A stretch of DNA of 64,000 nt from Meridianimarinicoccus marinus (GCF_040689105.1 NZ_JBFBVU010000007.1:1-64000), one strand, 5' to 3'; counted from the stretch's first letter, positions 1 through 9,206 are shown. Made by a program: numbers and translations. Notes: generated by a model not told the origin, from the sequence alone.

Positions 1-138
1 CTTGGCGCGATCCGAAAGGCGCGAAGGATCAGTGCGCTTGGCCAAATGATCATAGAATGTTGCAGGGGCAATCGGCAGCAGACGGCAGATTGGCTCGACC
101 CCATAATCCGCGCGGTGGTCTTCTATGAACCGGATCAT
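1..138 (-). CDS. IS3-family transposase OrfB, N-terminal part, cut by window edge
   Basis: The 46 codons present read MIRFIEDHRADYGVEPICRL and onward, which is the N-terminal HTH_21-type region that precedes the DDE integrase core of IS3 OrfB proteins. Its ATG (138-136) overlaps the orfA stop in an ATGA arrangement, so it is translationally coupled to orfA or reached by frameshifting as in other IS3 elements. The catalytic residues lie beyond the window edge, so activity cannot be judged. Confidence 0.75.
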   Translation of the reverse strand, partial: MIRFIEDHRADYGVEPICRLLPIAPATFYDHLAKRTDPSRLSDRAK

Positions 139-461
139 CGTTTCAGTGGGCGGTCGAGCTCCGCCTGGGCAAAATATGCAGACGCTTTGCGCAGGATCTC
201 ATTGGCTTGCTTGAGCTCGCGCACTTCGCGCTCAAGCTCCTTCATCTTCTCGGTCTGCTCGGTCGTGATACCGCCGCGCTGGCCGGTATCGACCTCGGCC
301 TTCTTGACCCATTCGTTCAGCGTCTGAGGCGCGCAACCGATCTTCGATGAAATCGACAGGATCGCCGACCAACGGCTTTCATGCTGCCCTGCGCCTTCCA
401 AAACCATCCGCACAGCGCGCTCGCGTACTTCCGGTGAATACTTGTTCGTTGTCTTTGTCAT
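135..461 (-). CDS. IS3-family transposase OrfA
   Basis: This 108-residue protein has an N-terminal helix-turn-helix (YSPEVRERAVRMVLEG, then a recognition helix near CAPQTLNEWVKK) and a C-terminal leucine-zipper-like coiled coil (MKELEREVRELKQANEILRK), ending ASAYFAQAELDRPLKR. This is the standard OrfA layout: terminal-repeat binding plus dimerisation. It overlaps orfB by four bases. It is paralogous to the OrfA at 42496-42837 but clearly diverged from it. Confidence 0.9.
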   Translation of the reverse strand: MTKTTNKYSPEVRERAVRMVLEGAGQHESRWSAILSISSKIGCAPQTLNEWVKKAEVDTGQRGGITTEQTEKMKELEREVRELKQANEILRKASAYFAQAELDRPLKR

Positions 462-687
462 GATGCTCCATCCTACTCAGGAGTTGGAGCCTCCGGCAAA
501 CCCGGTGCGGGTCAATTGGCACTGCCGCCCTCTGTTTCAGCGGCTCGGTTAAGAACGTCTTTGGACGCTCTTAGACCGGATAATCTGATCCGACATGGAA
601 GATGTGACACTACGGGCTACTTGAGGCACGAGGACGCCTGTGCCCCTATTGGCGGGAAGGGGCGCACTGAGAAAGGAGGTTCTCGGA

Positions 688-1656
688 ATGAATGTGATAG
701 ATTCTCGAACGGATAGAACCTCACAGGTTATTCGGTCGGCGGTCTTCGAACCTCTTGCCAAGGCGTCTCCGGTCTTGGAGGCCCACCAGACTCAGCTTGG
801 CAATGGCGAGTACAAGATTGACGCGGTTGTAGGCCGCGCTCAAGAGACCTGGCTCATCAGGAACCGTGTCGACCCCCTCAGCGTCGGTCATATCGTTCCC
901 GACCCGTCCCTGATTGCTTTCGTGGTGCCAGTCCACTGGCGCGGTGAGTATTTTTTCAACGGCGTCTCCGCTTCCGCTTCAACCCTGTACATCAGTTCTG
1001 GCCCAGACGGATATTCGACGCGGGGCGCCGGGCGCGACTACTTCACTATCGGGTTGAACCGGGACAGTTTTGTCAGGTCACTGGCCGCGCTCGAGGGCGT
1101 GGAGCCTGACGAAATCCATCTGCATGATGGCGCCCTGTACCTGCCGCCTTTGTCGGCAATCCGGCTGCGCCGTTCCCTGAGCGCCTGCCTTGCTGAACTA
1201 TCCGCCGGTTCGGGCTGCCACCACACCCGCCAGGCTGTGATCGCCGAATGCCTGTATGACGTCATGTTGGAAGCGTACATGGCTGGCACACCAGTTACGG
1301 GCATGCGGATGCCGCTCGCAAAGAGCTATCAACGGATTGTGAGAGGTGCCGAGGAGCACTTTATGGCGGCCGAGGGAGCGCCGGTGTCCCTCGCAGATCT
1401 GTGCAGGGCCACAGGCGTGGGACGCACGGTGTTCTACGATGCCTTCAATTCGGTCTACGGGACCTCCCCCCTGAACTATTTCAAGAAACGACGTCTGATG
1501 CAGGCCCGAACGGCACTCGCGATGTCCCGACCAGACGAGACGAAAGTCAAAGAAGTCGCCCTCTCGCTTGGACTAACTCACTTGGGGCGGTTTTCAACGG
1601 AGTACAGAAACCTCTTCGGAGAAACACCGTCGGTCACACTCAGTTCTCCAGATTAG
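688..1656 (+). CDS. AraC-family transcriptional regulator
   Basis: A 322-residue protein. The C-terminal 90 residues carry a double helix-turn-helix of AraC type: a first HTH around VSLADLCRATGVGRTVFYDA and a second around VKEVALSLGLTHLGRFSTEY, ending in the characteristic LFGETPS. The N-terminal 200 residues are a likely effector or oligomerisation domain without an obvious ligand motif. The ATG at 688 is chosen because a strong AAAGGAGG lies 8 bases upstream; an upstream start at 640 lacks this. It stands upstream of and in the same direction as the exported amidohydrolase cluster, so it is a candidate regulator of that cluster. A second AraC-type regulator (60281-61330) sits beside related amidohydrolases at the other end of the window. 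Confidence 0.88.
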   Translation: MNVIDSRTDRTSQVIRSAVFEPLAKASPVLEAHQTQLGNGEYKIDAVVGRAQETWLIRNRVDPLSVGHIVPDPSLIAFVVPVHWRGEYFFNGVSASASTLYISSGPDGYSTRGAGRDYFTIGLNRDSFVRSLAALEGVEPDEIHLHDGALYLPPLSAIRLRRSLSACLAELSAGSGCHHTRQAVIAECLYDVMLEAYMAGTPVTGMRMPLAKSYQRIVRGAEEHFMAAEGAPVSLADLCRATGVGRTVFYDAFNSVYGTSPLNYFKKRRLMQARTALAMSRPDETKVKEVALSLGLTHLGRFSTEYRNLFGETPSVTLSSPD

Positions 1657-1771
1657 AGTCGGTCGTAGGCGTTTCTCATCCCAGCCTGAAGCTGGGCGTT
1701 TTCTCGTGCACATTCCCCAATATGCCCGTCCACGACTATGGCCTGGCATGCACCGCGCCGCGAGGCAGAGA

Positions 1772-1851
1772 AAAGACGGAAGATTCGGATAGCGTAATTC
1801 CTTTCCCATCAAGAGACGGAAGATTCGGATAATGTAATTTCTTTCCGACCT
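1772..1851 (+). repeat. Two direct 40-bp repeats in the regulator-cluster intergenic region
   Basis: The block AGACGGAAGATTCGGATA followed by GTAATT and CTTTCC occurs twice with a period of exactly 40 bp (first copy from about 1774, second from about 1814). It lies in the 333-bp space between the AraC-type gene and the outer-membrane protein gene at 1990. Direct repeats ahead of a target gene are typical of AraC-family operators, so this is a plausible regulator-binding or promoter region; the role is inferred. The rest of this gap shows no gene. Confidence 0.6.
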
Positions 1852-1989
1852 CCGGGGTTTGTCTAAGCTTTTTCTGCAGTTAGCAACTGGGCGTCGCGGA
1901 TGAACCACGACGTTCATTGGGTGTCATTGCATTGCTCGCAGAGCCCTTGGTGGTCGGCGATCAAGGATGTTGTGCGGGGGAGTCATAGC

Positions 1990-2805
1990 ATGACGAAAGC
2001 GTTTTACAGACGATCGAACTGTGCATCTCTGGCTGCGCTGTCTTGCTCATTGACATTGACATTGACATCAAACGTTACCTTTGCGGATGCCGATCTTGCC
2101 AAGCAGCTTTCGAACCCCGTGGCGAGCCTGATCAGCGTCCCGTTCCAGTTCAACTACGACGACGGCATCGGCCCGAACGATACCTCGCGCCGGACGCTGT
2201 TGATCGAGCCGGTCTTTCCGTTCGACATCGGGGAGAACTGGAACCTAATTTCGCGGACCATCATTCCCCTTGTCGACATTGAGGCTCCAGCGCCCGGACT
2301 CGACGACATTTCGGGGTTGGGAGATATCCAGCAGTCCCTGTTCTTCTCCCCGAAGCAACCTGTTGGAGGCTGGATTCTTGGCTTCGGTCCGATCGCCCTC
2401 TTGCCAACGGCAACCGACGACGCGCTTTCCAGCAAGCAGTTCGGCCTTGGTCCGACCGCCGTTGCGCTTCGGCAGGCCAACGGCTGGACGTTCGGCGGGC
2501 TGGTCAACCACATCTGGGGCATCAACGAACCGGATGATCGCGAGCAGTACAACACGACCTTCGTGCAGCCGTTCCTGACCTATACGACGCCGGACGCTTG
2601 GACCTTCTCGTTGAATACGGAATCCACCTACGACTGGAACACCGAGGAATGGAGTGTTCCGGTCAATGCCGGCGTCAGCAAGCTCGTGACATTCGGCAAG
2701 CAGCCGATCAGCTTCCAGCTCGCAGGCCGGCGCTATGTCGATGGAAACGAGAACGGTCCCGATTGGGGTGCGCGATTCAACGTGACTTTCCTTTTCCCGA
2801 AATAG
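1990..2805 (+). CDS. Outer-membrane transporter-like beta-barrel protein, first gene of amidohydrolase cluster
   Basis: A 271-residue protein with a signal peptide of about 31 residues, followed by alternating beta-strand-like segments and the motif NPVASLISVPFQFNYDDGIG near the mature N-terminus. This pattern is known from proteins annotated as transporter or neuromedin-U-like outer-membrane proteins. The last residues (VTFLFPK) fit a barrel end. The ATG at 1990 is chosen for GGGGGAG just upstream and because it begins the signal peptide; an upstream in-frame start at 1900 would add unsupported sequence. The signal peptide contains a three-copy hexanucleotide repeat (ATTGAC, about 2049-2067) encoding LTLTLT. 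Transported substrate unknown; uptake of the substrates of the downstream amidohydrolases is a guess. Confidence 0.75.
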   Translation: MTKAFYRRSNCASLAALSCSLTLTLTSNVTFADADLAKQLSNPVASLISVPFQFNYDDGIGPNDTSRRTLLIEPVFPFDIGENWNLISRTIIPLVDIEAPAPGLDDISGLGDIQQSLFFSPKQPVGGWILGFGPIALLPTATDDALSSKQFGLGPTAVALRQANGWTFGGLVNHIWGINEPDDREQYNTTFVQPFLTYTTPDAWTFSLNTESTYDWNTEEWSVPVNAGVSKLVTFGKQPISFQLAGRRYVDGNENGPDWGARFNVTFLFPK

Positions 2806-2862
2806 ACCGGCGAACACACAACCGGCGATCTCTAAAAAACCTGTTAGTGGAGACTATTCAAT

Positions 2863-4410
2863 ATGAGCAAGAACTCTACCGCTCTCCTACTTCTCGCGTC
2901 CCTTGCCTTGCCCACTGGGGCCTTTGCGCAGTCCTTTGACCTTGTCATCGCGGGCGGTCGGGTGATGGACCCCGAAACCGGCTTCGATGCCGTTGCCAAT
3001 GTTGGCATCAACAATGGCTTCATTACCGAGATCACCGACCAGGAACTCGAAGGAGCGCGGGTGATCGACGCCACGGGCCACGTGGTCGCCCCCGGTTTCA
3101 TCGACTACCACTCACATGCTCAGTCGGAGTTCGGGCACAAGCTCTATGTTCGGGATGGCGTGACCACTCCGCTGGACCTCGAGGTGGGCGCGTTCCCGGT
3201 CAAGAACTTCTATGAATATTGGGACGGCAAGTCCTTCGTGAACTACGGGACCAACGTTGCGCATGTCGGCGCGCGTGTGGCGGTGCTCGACGGGCAGGAA
3301 CCGGACGGACGTGTTCTCTACAGTCCGGCCCTCGGGGCAGCCATGCAGGACGGAGCGAAGTTCAAGACGAAGACCTTCGATCCGCTTGATGAGGGCGCGA
3401 TCATCGAGGCGATCGAAACGGAGCTGAAGCAAGGTGGGATCGGAATTGCCTATCCCATCGGGTACTACACCGTGGTTGGCAGCCCGGAACTCATGGGCGT
3501 TACCAGCTTGGCTGCCAAATACGATGTGCCAATCACCACGCATGTCCGGTATCTGGCCCAAATCCCGCCCAGCGGCTTCATGGGCATCACGGAGATGCTG
3601 ACCATTGCGCGCGAGAACAACGTGCCGATGCTGATCCACCATGTGCAGAGCAACTGTCTTGGTCTGACAAAGCAATGCCTTGACCTGATCGACTCGGCCC
3701 GGGCCAACGGCCAGAAGGTGGTTGGCGAGTTCTACCCCTATGAATATGCCGGCACCTATGTGGATGCCGATTACAATGCGCCGGGTTTCGAAGAGCGGAT
3801 GGGCATTCAGGCTTCGGACTACAAGCTGGCGGCGACGGGCGAACCGCTGACGAACGAGGAATTCGATCGTCTGCGCAAGGAAGCGCCCGGAACCGATCTG
3901 CTGATGTACACCATGAAGCAGGAATACATCGACGAAGCCTTCGCCCGGCCGGGCGTGATCGTCGGATCGGACGGGATGCCGTGGATTATCACAGACGATG
4001 ACGGGAACAAGCTTGGCTTTACCGCAACGTTCGACACGCCCTACGGCAAGGCGAACGGACACGCCCGCGGCGCAGGAACCCACGCGAAGATCCTGCGCAT
4101 GGTGCGTGAGGACGGGACGGTCTCGTTGATGGATGCCATCTCCAAGATGAGCTACGAGCCGGCCTTGTTCCTTGAAGACCATGTGCCCCAAATGAAGATC
4201 CGCGGGCGCGTTCAGGAGGGCTCGGCCGCCGACATCACGATCTTCGATCCCGAGACGGTGACCGATAACTCGACCCCCAAGATCGGCGAGAACTCTCTGC
4301 CCTCGACCGGCATTCCCTATGTCGTCGTGAATGGTCGGGTCGTGGTGGACGACTCGGTCGTGCAGAACATTCCAGCGGGAGTTGCCATCCGGAATGCGCT
4401 CGCAAACTGA
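2863..4410 (+). CDS. Exported amidohydrolase, N-acyl-D-amino-acid deacylase-like
   Basis: A 515-residue protein with a signal peptide (cut near AFAQ-SFD, residue 23), so it should act in the periplasm. The mature start FDLVIAGGRVMDPETG and GHVVAPGFIDYHSH are the classic opening of the amidohydrolase superfamily, D-aminoacylase branch. Probable metal ligands are H83 and H85 (HSH), H227 (THVRY) and one of H259/H260, with D370 (GSDGMPW) as the catalytic acid. The C-terminal block GRVQEGSAADITIFDPETV matches deacylases. Substrates in this family are N-acyl-D-amino acids or related cyclic amides; the actual substrate is not visible here. It forms a tandem pair with the paralogue at 4493. Confidence 0.87.
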   Translation: MSKNSTALLLLASLALPTGAFAQSFDLVIAGGRVMDPETGFDAVANVGINNGFITEITDQELEGARVIDATGHVVAPGFIDYHSHAQSEFGHKLYVRDGVTTPLDLEVGAFPVKNFYEYWDGKSFVNYGTNVAHVGARVAVLDGQEPDGRVLYSPALGAAMQDGAKFKTKTFDPLDEGAIIEAIETELKQGGIGIAYPIGYYTVVGSPELMGVTSLAAKYDVPITTHVRYLAQIPPSGFMGITEMLTIARENNVPMLIHHVQSNCLGLTKQCLDLIDSARANGQKVVGEFYPYEYAGTYVDADYNAPGFEERMGIQASDYKLAATGEPLTNEEFDRLRKEAPGTDLLMYTMKQEYIDEAFARPGVIVGSDGMPWIITDDDGNKLGFTATFDTPYGKANGHARGAGTHAKILRMVREDGTVSLMDAISKMSYEPALFLEDHVPQMKIRGRVQEGSAADITIFDPETVTDNSTPKIGENSLPSTGIPYVVVNGRVVVDDSVVQNIPAGVAIRNALAN

Positions 4411-4492
4411 AAAAGTTGACTGAAACACCTTCTCCCTGGTCGAGCATTGGCTTGGCCGGGGATCTCGCGTTTTTCGACAGGGAGGAAAGACC

Positions 4493-6118
4493 TTGGCTAA
4501 ACAAAGCTCAGCAACCGCGCTTGCAACCTTTCTTGCTTTGTCCGTCTCTTCAACGGCCATTGCACAGGACTACGATCTCGTCATCACCGGCGGACGGGTC
4601 ATGGACCCGGAGACGCTCTACGACGACATCGCCAACGTCGGGATCACGGACGGCCGGATTGTCGAGATCTCGAAGGACACTCTGACTGGCGCGGACGAGA
4701 TCGACGCCACGGGCCACGTCGTCGCGCCCGGCTTCATCGATACACATTTTCACTGGCAGGCACCGATCGGCTACAGGTTCGGGCTGCACGACGGGCTGAC
4801 CAGCAGCATGGATCTGGAGATGGGCTGCGCTGCAAACCTCATCCCGGAATGGTATGCCGCGCGCGAAGGCGTTACGCAGGCCAACTACGGATGCGCGGCG
4901 AGCCACGAGATCGCGCGTTCTATCGCCATCGACGGGGCCAGCGGGGACAACCTGCTGCGCGGCCCGATTGCTGTTCTGGAAACCCGCAAGCAATCCGGCT
5001 GGAGCCAGACCAAGGCAGATTATGACACTGGCAACGAGATTCTGCGCATCCTCGACAAGGGCTTGCAGGACGGCGCGGTCGGGATCGGCAGCACGCTGGG
5101 CTACATGCGCAACAGTGTTACCTCGCGCGAGATGTTCGAGGTTCAGAAGGTCGCCGCCCGCTACGGCCGGCACACCGGCGTCCACACGCGCTTCACCCCG
5201 GACAATGCAACCAACGAGAATGTGGGCGCGCAGGAGGCTTTGGCCAACGGTCTCGCGCTCGACGCGCCGGTTTCGATCCTGCACTTCAACAATCCCGGCT
5301 ACCGTTTGACGCATGAATTGCTGACACGTCTGTCCGAACAGGGTCACAACGTCTGGGGCGAGGTCTATCCCTACTCGGCTGGGGCAACCACGGTGAACGC
5401 GGTCTTCATGCAGCCTGAAAACTGGGTGGACAGGCTCGGCCATAGATACGAGGACACGGTGCAGGACCCCATCACCGGTGACTTCTACACGACGGCATCG
5501 TTCGAGGAGGCCCTGAAAGACGATCCGACCCGCGAGATCATCCTCTTCAAGATGCCAGAGGAGGACTCGGTGCGCTGGCTGACGCTGCGCGGCACGACGA
5601 TGGCAAGTGACGCGATGGCAGCGACACCGCTCTTTGGCGCGTGGGACACGCCGTCCGATCAGATTGGCAACACTCATCCGCGCACCTCGGGCGCACGTGC
5701 CAAGGCGATCCGGCTCGCCCGAGAGAACGACATTCCGCTGATGCAGATCATGTCGATACTCAGCTACAACGCCGCCAAACACCTGGGCGACACCGGACTA
5801 AAGGCCATGCAGGAACGTGGTCGGCTGCAGGAAGGGATGGTCGCCGATATCGTCGTGTTCGACCCAGCAACGGTGACGGACAACTCGACCTATGCCGAAG
5901 GGCTGGTGCCGTCGACCGGGTTCAAGGCGGTTGTCGTTAACGGGACCGTCGCGGTGCGGGACGACGAGTTGCTCAGCGTCTTTCCGGGCCAGCCGATCCG
6001 CTTCGAGCCCGAGGCCACGCCGCGCTTCGAGCCGGTGAGCGAGGAGGCGTGGAATCTCGAGTTTTCCACCGGTATGCCCGACATCGCCCCCGGCCTGCCG
6101 CCCGAGGGCGGCAATTGA
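4493..6118 (+). CDS. Second exported D-aminoacylase-like amidohydrolase (TTG start)
   Basis: A 541-residue paralogue of the preceding protein, with a signal peptide (to about residue 25, TAIAQ) and the opening YDLVITGGRVMDPETLYDDI. Ligand positions are H85 and H87 (THFH), H231 (GVHTRF), H264 (ILHFNN, where the first paralogue has HH) and D373 (ASDAMAA). The start is TTG at 4493, supported by GGAGGAAAG 3-11 bases upstream and by the signal peptide that follows directly. The changed residue beside H264 and a longer tail suggest a different substrate range. It is followed after 23 bases by a DUF3299 gene. Confidence 0.86.
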   Translation: MAKQSSATALATFLALSVSSTAIAQDYDLVITGGRVMDPETLYDDIANVGITDGRIVEISKDTLTGADEIDATGHVVAPGFIDTHFHWQAPIGYRFGLHDGLTSSMDLEMGCAANLIPEWYAAREGVTQANYGCAASHEIARSIAIDGASGDNLLRGPIAVLETRKQSGWSQTKADYDTGNEILRILDKGLQDGAVGIGSTLGYMRNSVTSREMFEVQKVAARYGRHTGVHTRFTPDNATNENVGAQEALANGLALDAPVSILHFNNPGYRLTHELLTRLSEQGHNVWGEVYPYSAGATTVNAVFMQPENWVDRLGHRYEDTVQDPITGDFYTTASFEEALKDDPTREIILFKMPEEDSVRWLTLRGTTMASDAMAATPLFGAWDTPSDQIGNTHPRTSGARAKAIRLARENDIPLMQIMSILSYNAAKHLGDTGLKAMQERGRLQEGMVADIVVFDPATVTDNSTYAEGLVPSTGFKAVVVNGTVAVRDDELLSVFPGQPIRFEPEATPRFEPVSEEAWNLEFSTGMPDIAPGLPPEGGN

Positions 6119-6141
6119 GCCGCCGCGGGGGCGGACAAGGG

Positions 6142-6912
6142 ATGCGCGTGATCCTCGCGACCGCCATGGCCCTCTCCGCGGGGACGGCCGGGTTTGCAGC
6201 GGAGCCGGCCACGGTTGACTTCGACGATCTGGCGGACCCGGCGGCCCGCGCCTTCGTCGATCCCTATCTGGAGATGGGGCCGGAGCGGCTGAACGACCTC
6301 AGGACGGTCGTCCGGCTCGGCGCGCGGCTTGCGGAGGCGGAGCTGTCCCCGGAGGACAGGAAGCGCCTCGAAGCGCGCCGTTTGGACGCCGAAGCGGCGC
6401 TCGCCGATGCTGGCTTCGATATCGCGGCGCTACTGGCGCAGCGCTGGACCGTCGCCCAAAAACGTCGGGAGGCGCAGATCGCCACGAACCCGTTGCTCGA
6501 AGGCGCCGCAGTGCGCCTCGAAGGGTACCTGATCCCGGCCGGAACAGGCCCGGACGGCAAGCGGATCGGTTATCTCGTTCCGGTGATCGGGATGTGCAGC
6601 CATATTCCCGCGCCGCCGCCCAACGAACTGGTACGGCTGTACTTCGAGCCAGAAAGTGGCACGAGTTCGATCTATCTGCCCGTCAACGTGACCGGAACGC
6701 TCCGCGCCGAGGCGAGCGACGAGACCATCCATCTTCTCGACGGAATGGTGCGCATGCAGAGCCTTTGGCGGCTGGACGCGGATACCCTCGTTGCCGAAGG
6801 GCCCGTTCCCACGGCCCGAAATACGATTGTCGCTCAAGATCCACTCGAAGTCCGCCCGGCGCAAGAAATCAATCAAGCCCGTTCATCAAGCATTGGAGCA
6901 AGAAAGAAATGA
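6142..6912 (+). CDS. DUF3299 exported protein (first copy)
   Basis: A 256-residue protein with a short signal peptide (cut near GFAAEP) and a coiled, charged middle region (about residues 45-110). The DUF3299 core has the motif MCSHIPAPPPNELVRLYF at about residues 152-169. DUF3299 proteins commonly sit next to ABC transporters thought to handle metal ions, and a second copy lies next to such a transporter at 12510. Start chosen at 6142 (GGACAAGGG upstream). Its stop overlaps the next start as ATGA, so it is coupled to the amidohydrolase at 6909. Function unknown; the conserved Cys-x-His pair could bind metal. Confidence 0.8.
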   Translation: MRVILATAMALSAGTAGFAAEPATVDFDDLADPAARAFVDPYLEMGPERLNDLRTVVRLGARLAEAELSPEDRKRLEARRLDAEAALADAGFDIAALLAQRWTVAQKRREAQIATNPLLEGAAVRLEGYLIPAGTGPDGKRIGYLVPVIGMCSHIPAPPPNELVRLYFEPESGTSSIYLPVNVTGTLRAEASDETIHLLDGMVRMQSLWRLDADTLVAEGPVPTARNTIVAQDPLEVRPAQEINQARSSSIGARKK

Positions 6913-8255
6913 AACTCTGGAACCGAACAGCGTCCCTGGTTGCCGTTGCGGCAATCTGTTCCGGCGCAGTCCAGGCACAGGAAGGCACGTCTGACGGACC
7001 GATCCTGTTCACCAACGTAGACGTTTTCGATGGCGTCAACGAAGCCCTCATCGAGGACGTCAACGTCGTCGTCACCGACAACGTGATCACTCAGATATCG
7101 TCCGAAGAGCTTTCGGTTGCCGGCGGCATGGTGATCGATGGTGAGGGCCACACGCTGATGCCCGGACTGATCGACTCGCACACGCATCTTATGTTTTCCG
7201 GGATCACGTTTCCCGAGGTCCTGTTCCAACGACCGGGCTATGGGGTGATCCAGGGCGTTGTGATCGCCGAACAAACGCTGATGAACGGCGTGACGACTGT
7301 TCGTGACATGGCCGGAGACGTATTTGACCTGAAGCGGGCGATTGATGAAGGCACGGTCCCCGGCCCGCGGGTCTATCCCTCCGGTGCCATGATTTCGCAG
7401 ACCAGCGGGCACGCCGATTTCCGGCTCCCCGTCGAACCCAATCCGACCATAACCGGAACGATGACGGTTCCCGGCCAGAAGGGCGCCGGATTGGTCGTCG
7501 ACGGTGTGCCGCTCATGCTCGCCGCAACGCGTGAGCAGCTTCGCCTTGGCGCCTCGCAGGTCAAACTCGCGATCAGCGGTTCGGTCAGCGGCATCAACGA
7601 TCCGCTCGATACGACGCAGTTTACCTTGGAGGAAATCGAAGCGGCGGTGGCGGCCGCAGAGAATTGGGGCACCTACGTTACCGTACATGGCTACTCGACC
7701 CGCGCCGTCAACCAGGCCATCGATGGCGGGATCAAGTCGGTTGAGCATGGCCAGCTTCTCGACGAAGCCACGTTACAGCGCATGTCGGACGAAGGGGTCT
7801 GGCTCAGCATCCAGCCATTCACATTGTGCAATGAGCCCGGGCTGACCCCGGAGCAGAACGCCAAGCAAGCAATTGTCTGCGAAGGAACCGGCAAGGTCTA
7901 CGAGGCAATCAAATCCTTGCCCGACCTCAAGGTTGTGCACGGAACCGACATCTTCATCAGCCCCGGAAAAGGCATCGGTGTCAGTGAAGAAGTAGAGCAA
8001 TTGGAGCGCCTTCTGGACTGGTTCACACCCTATGAAATCCTGAAGATGACCACCGGCAATGCGACGGAATTGCTGCAACTGTCCGGGCCGCGCAATCCGT
8101 ATCCCGGCGTTATCGGACGGGTCGAAGTGGACGCGCTGGCCGATCTCCTGCTCGTCGAAGGCAACCCGTTGGAAAGCCTCGATCCGGTTACTGACCGCGA
8201 CAACATCAAGATCATCATGAAGGACGGCGTGATTTACAAGAACACGCTGAACTAA
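6909..8255 (+). CDS. Exported amidohydrolase, prolidase/imidazolonepropionase-like
   Basis: A 448-residue protein with a signal peptide (cut near VQAQEG, residue 24). It shows the full ligand set of binuclear amidohydrolases: H91 and H93 (SHTH), K219 (QVKLAIS, likely the carboxylated lysine), H260 (VTVHGY), H280 (SVEHGQ) and D347 (HGTDIF). Family members hydrolyse Xaa-Pro dipeptides, other dipeptides or cyclic amides; the substrate here is not determined. It is closely related to the two proteins at 61516 and 62982 (shared openings LFTNV-VFDGVNE; shared end MKDGVIYKNTL with 61516). Its ATG overlaps the preceding stop, so the earlier in-frame extension is not used. Confidence 0.88.
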   Translation: MKLWNRTASLVAVAAICSGAVQAQEGTSDGPILFTNVDVFDGVNEALIEDVNVVVTDNVITQISSEELSVAGGMVIDGEGHTLMPGLIDSHTHLMFSGITFPEVLFQRPGYGVIQGVVIAEQTLMNGVTTVRDMAGDVFDLKRAIDEGTVPGPRVYPSGAMISQTSGHADFRLPVEPNPTITGTMTVPGQKGAGLVVDGVPLMLAATREQLRLGASQVKLAISGSVSGINDPLDTTQFTLEEIEAAVAAAENWGTYVTVHGYSTRAVNQAIDGGIKSVEHGQLLDEATLQRMSDEGVWLSIQPFTLCNEPGLTPEQNAKQAIVCEGTGKVYEAIKSLPDLKVVHGTDIFISPGKGIGVSEEVEQLERLLDWFTPYEILKMTTGNATELLQLSGPRNPYPGVIGRVEVDALADLLLVEGNPLESLDPVTDRDNIKIIMKDGVIYKNTLN

Positions 8256-8393
8256 GCCTCTGGCGGGCGACGAGCAGACAGGTTTTGTCCGTCGTCTGCC
8301 CACCAAATCCTGTCACTGGCTGCAGGTACCGCGTGATGTTTGCCACATGCCGGGCGCAGGCAGGCCGACGAGACATATTGAAAGGAACGGATC

Positions 8394-9152
8394 ATGAGTT
8401 TCTACACTACGCGTCGTACTTCGGCGCTTGCAGCCATCGCGTTGATGGCCGCGCCGGTGAGCGCGTCGGCGCAGGACGCGATGTCGGACAGCTGGCAATG
8501 GGGCGCCGAACTCTATTTCTGGGGCGCTTCCCTTGGCGGAGAAACGACGACCGGTACCGATATCGAAATGGGTATCGACAAGATCATCGAAGATCTGAAT
8601 TTCGGCCTCATGGGAACAGTTGCGGCGCAGAAGGGCAAATGGACTGTCTTCGGCGATTTGATCTATTTGGATGTCGAGGAACAAGGCGACACCACTGTAG
8701 ACGTGCTCGGCTTTGATGTGGACATCGACGGAAAGGTGGATCTTCGCGGTGTCATCAGCACCTTGGGCGTCGGTTATCGGATCTATGAAGGCCCGGGAAC
8801 TCAACTCGATATCACCGGCGGGCTTCGTTACCTCTGGCTCGACTCTACGATCGAACTCAGCGCGGCTGGCCTGGATGTGAAAGAAGAAGACTCCGGCTCC
8901 AACGTCGATGGGGTCGTCGGTTTCCGAGGTCAGACGGACATCAACGAGAACTGGTATCTTTCCTACTACGGCGATGTCGGAACCGGTCAGAGCGATCTGA
9001 CCTGGCAGGCCGCCGCAGCGGTTAATTACCGGTTCGAAAAGGTCGATGTCGCGCTCGGCTATCGGTACCTCGACTGGGAGTTTGACGAGTTCGGCCCCTT
9101 CGACGACCTGAACCTTTCGGGCGCCTTCCTTGGGGCGAAGTTCAGGTTCTGA
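8394..9152 (+). CDS. Outer-membrane beta-barrel protein
   Basis: A 252-residue protein with a signal peptide ending near VSASAQDA (residue 27) and about eight to ten amphipathic strands. It ends GAFLGAKFRF, with a terminal phenylalanine as expected for a barrel inserted by BamA. A clear AAAGGA ribosome site precedes the ATG at 8394. The barrel has acidic surface segments (for example KEEDSGSN). It lies between the exported amidohydrolases and the ABC transporter, so it may be a porin for the same pathway. No specific family was recognised. Confidence 0.72.
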   Translation: MSFYTTRRTSALAAIALMAAPVSASAQDAMSDSWQWGAELYFWGASLGGETTTGTDIEMGIDKIIEDLNFGLMGTVAAQKGKWTVFGDLIYLDVEEQGDTTVDVLGFDVDIDGKVDLRGVISTLGVGYRIYEGPGTQLDITGGLRYLWLDSTIELSAAGLDVKEEDSGSNVDGVVGFRGQTDINENWYLSYYGDVGTGQSDLTWQAAAAVNYRFEKVDVALGYRYLDWEFDEFGPFDDLNLSGAFLGAKFRF

Positions 9153-9206
9153 CGCGTTTCGGGAGCTGGCGCTTTCGCATCGGCTGCAGCGCTGGAAGCG
9201 CCACCG

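Larger units (their letters stand above)
1..514 (-). mobile_element. IS3-family insertion sequence, one end only (continues past left edge)
   Basis: The terminal inverted repeat is seen at 491-514; on the minus strand it begins TGACCCGCACCGGGTTTGCC. Inside it lie orfA and the first codons of orfB, in the usual IS3 order and reading away from this end. The other end is outside the window, so length and target duplication cannot be given. It is a different IS3-family member from the complete copy at 41554-42878, although the terminal repeats share a similar core (CCGGGTTT, CCGGAG). Confidence 0.8.

Noticed and set aside
3112..4560. A 482-codon minus-strand frame over the first amidohydrolase
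   Set aside because: The plus strand carries the complete amidohydrolase with signal peptide and ligand motifs; the minus frame has only shadow composition.
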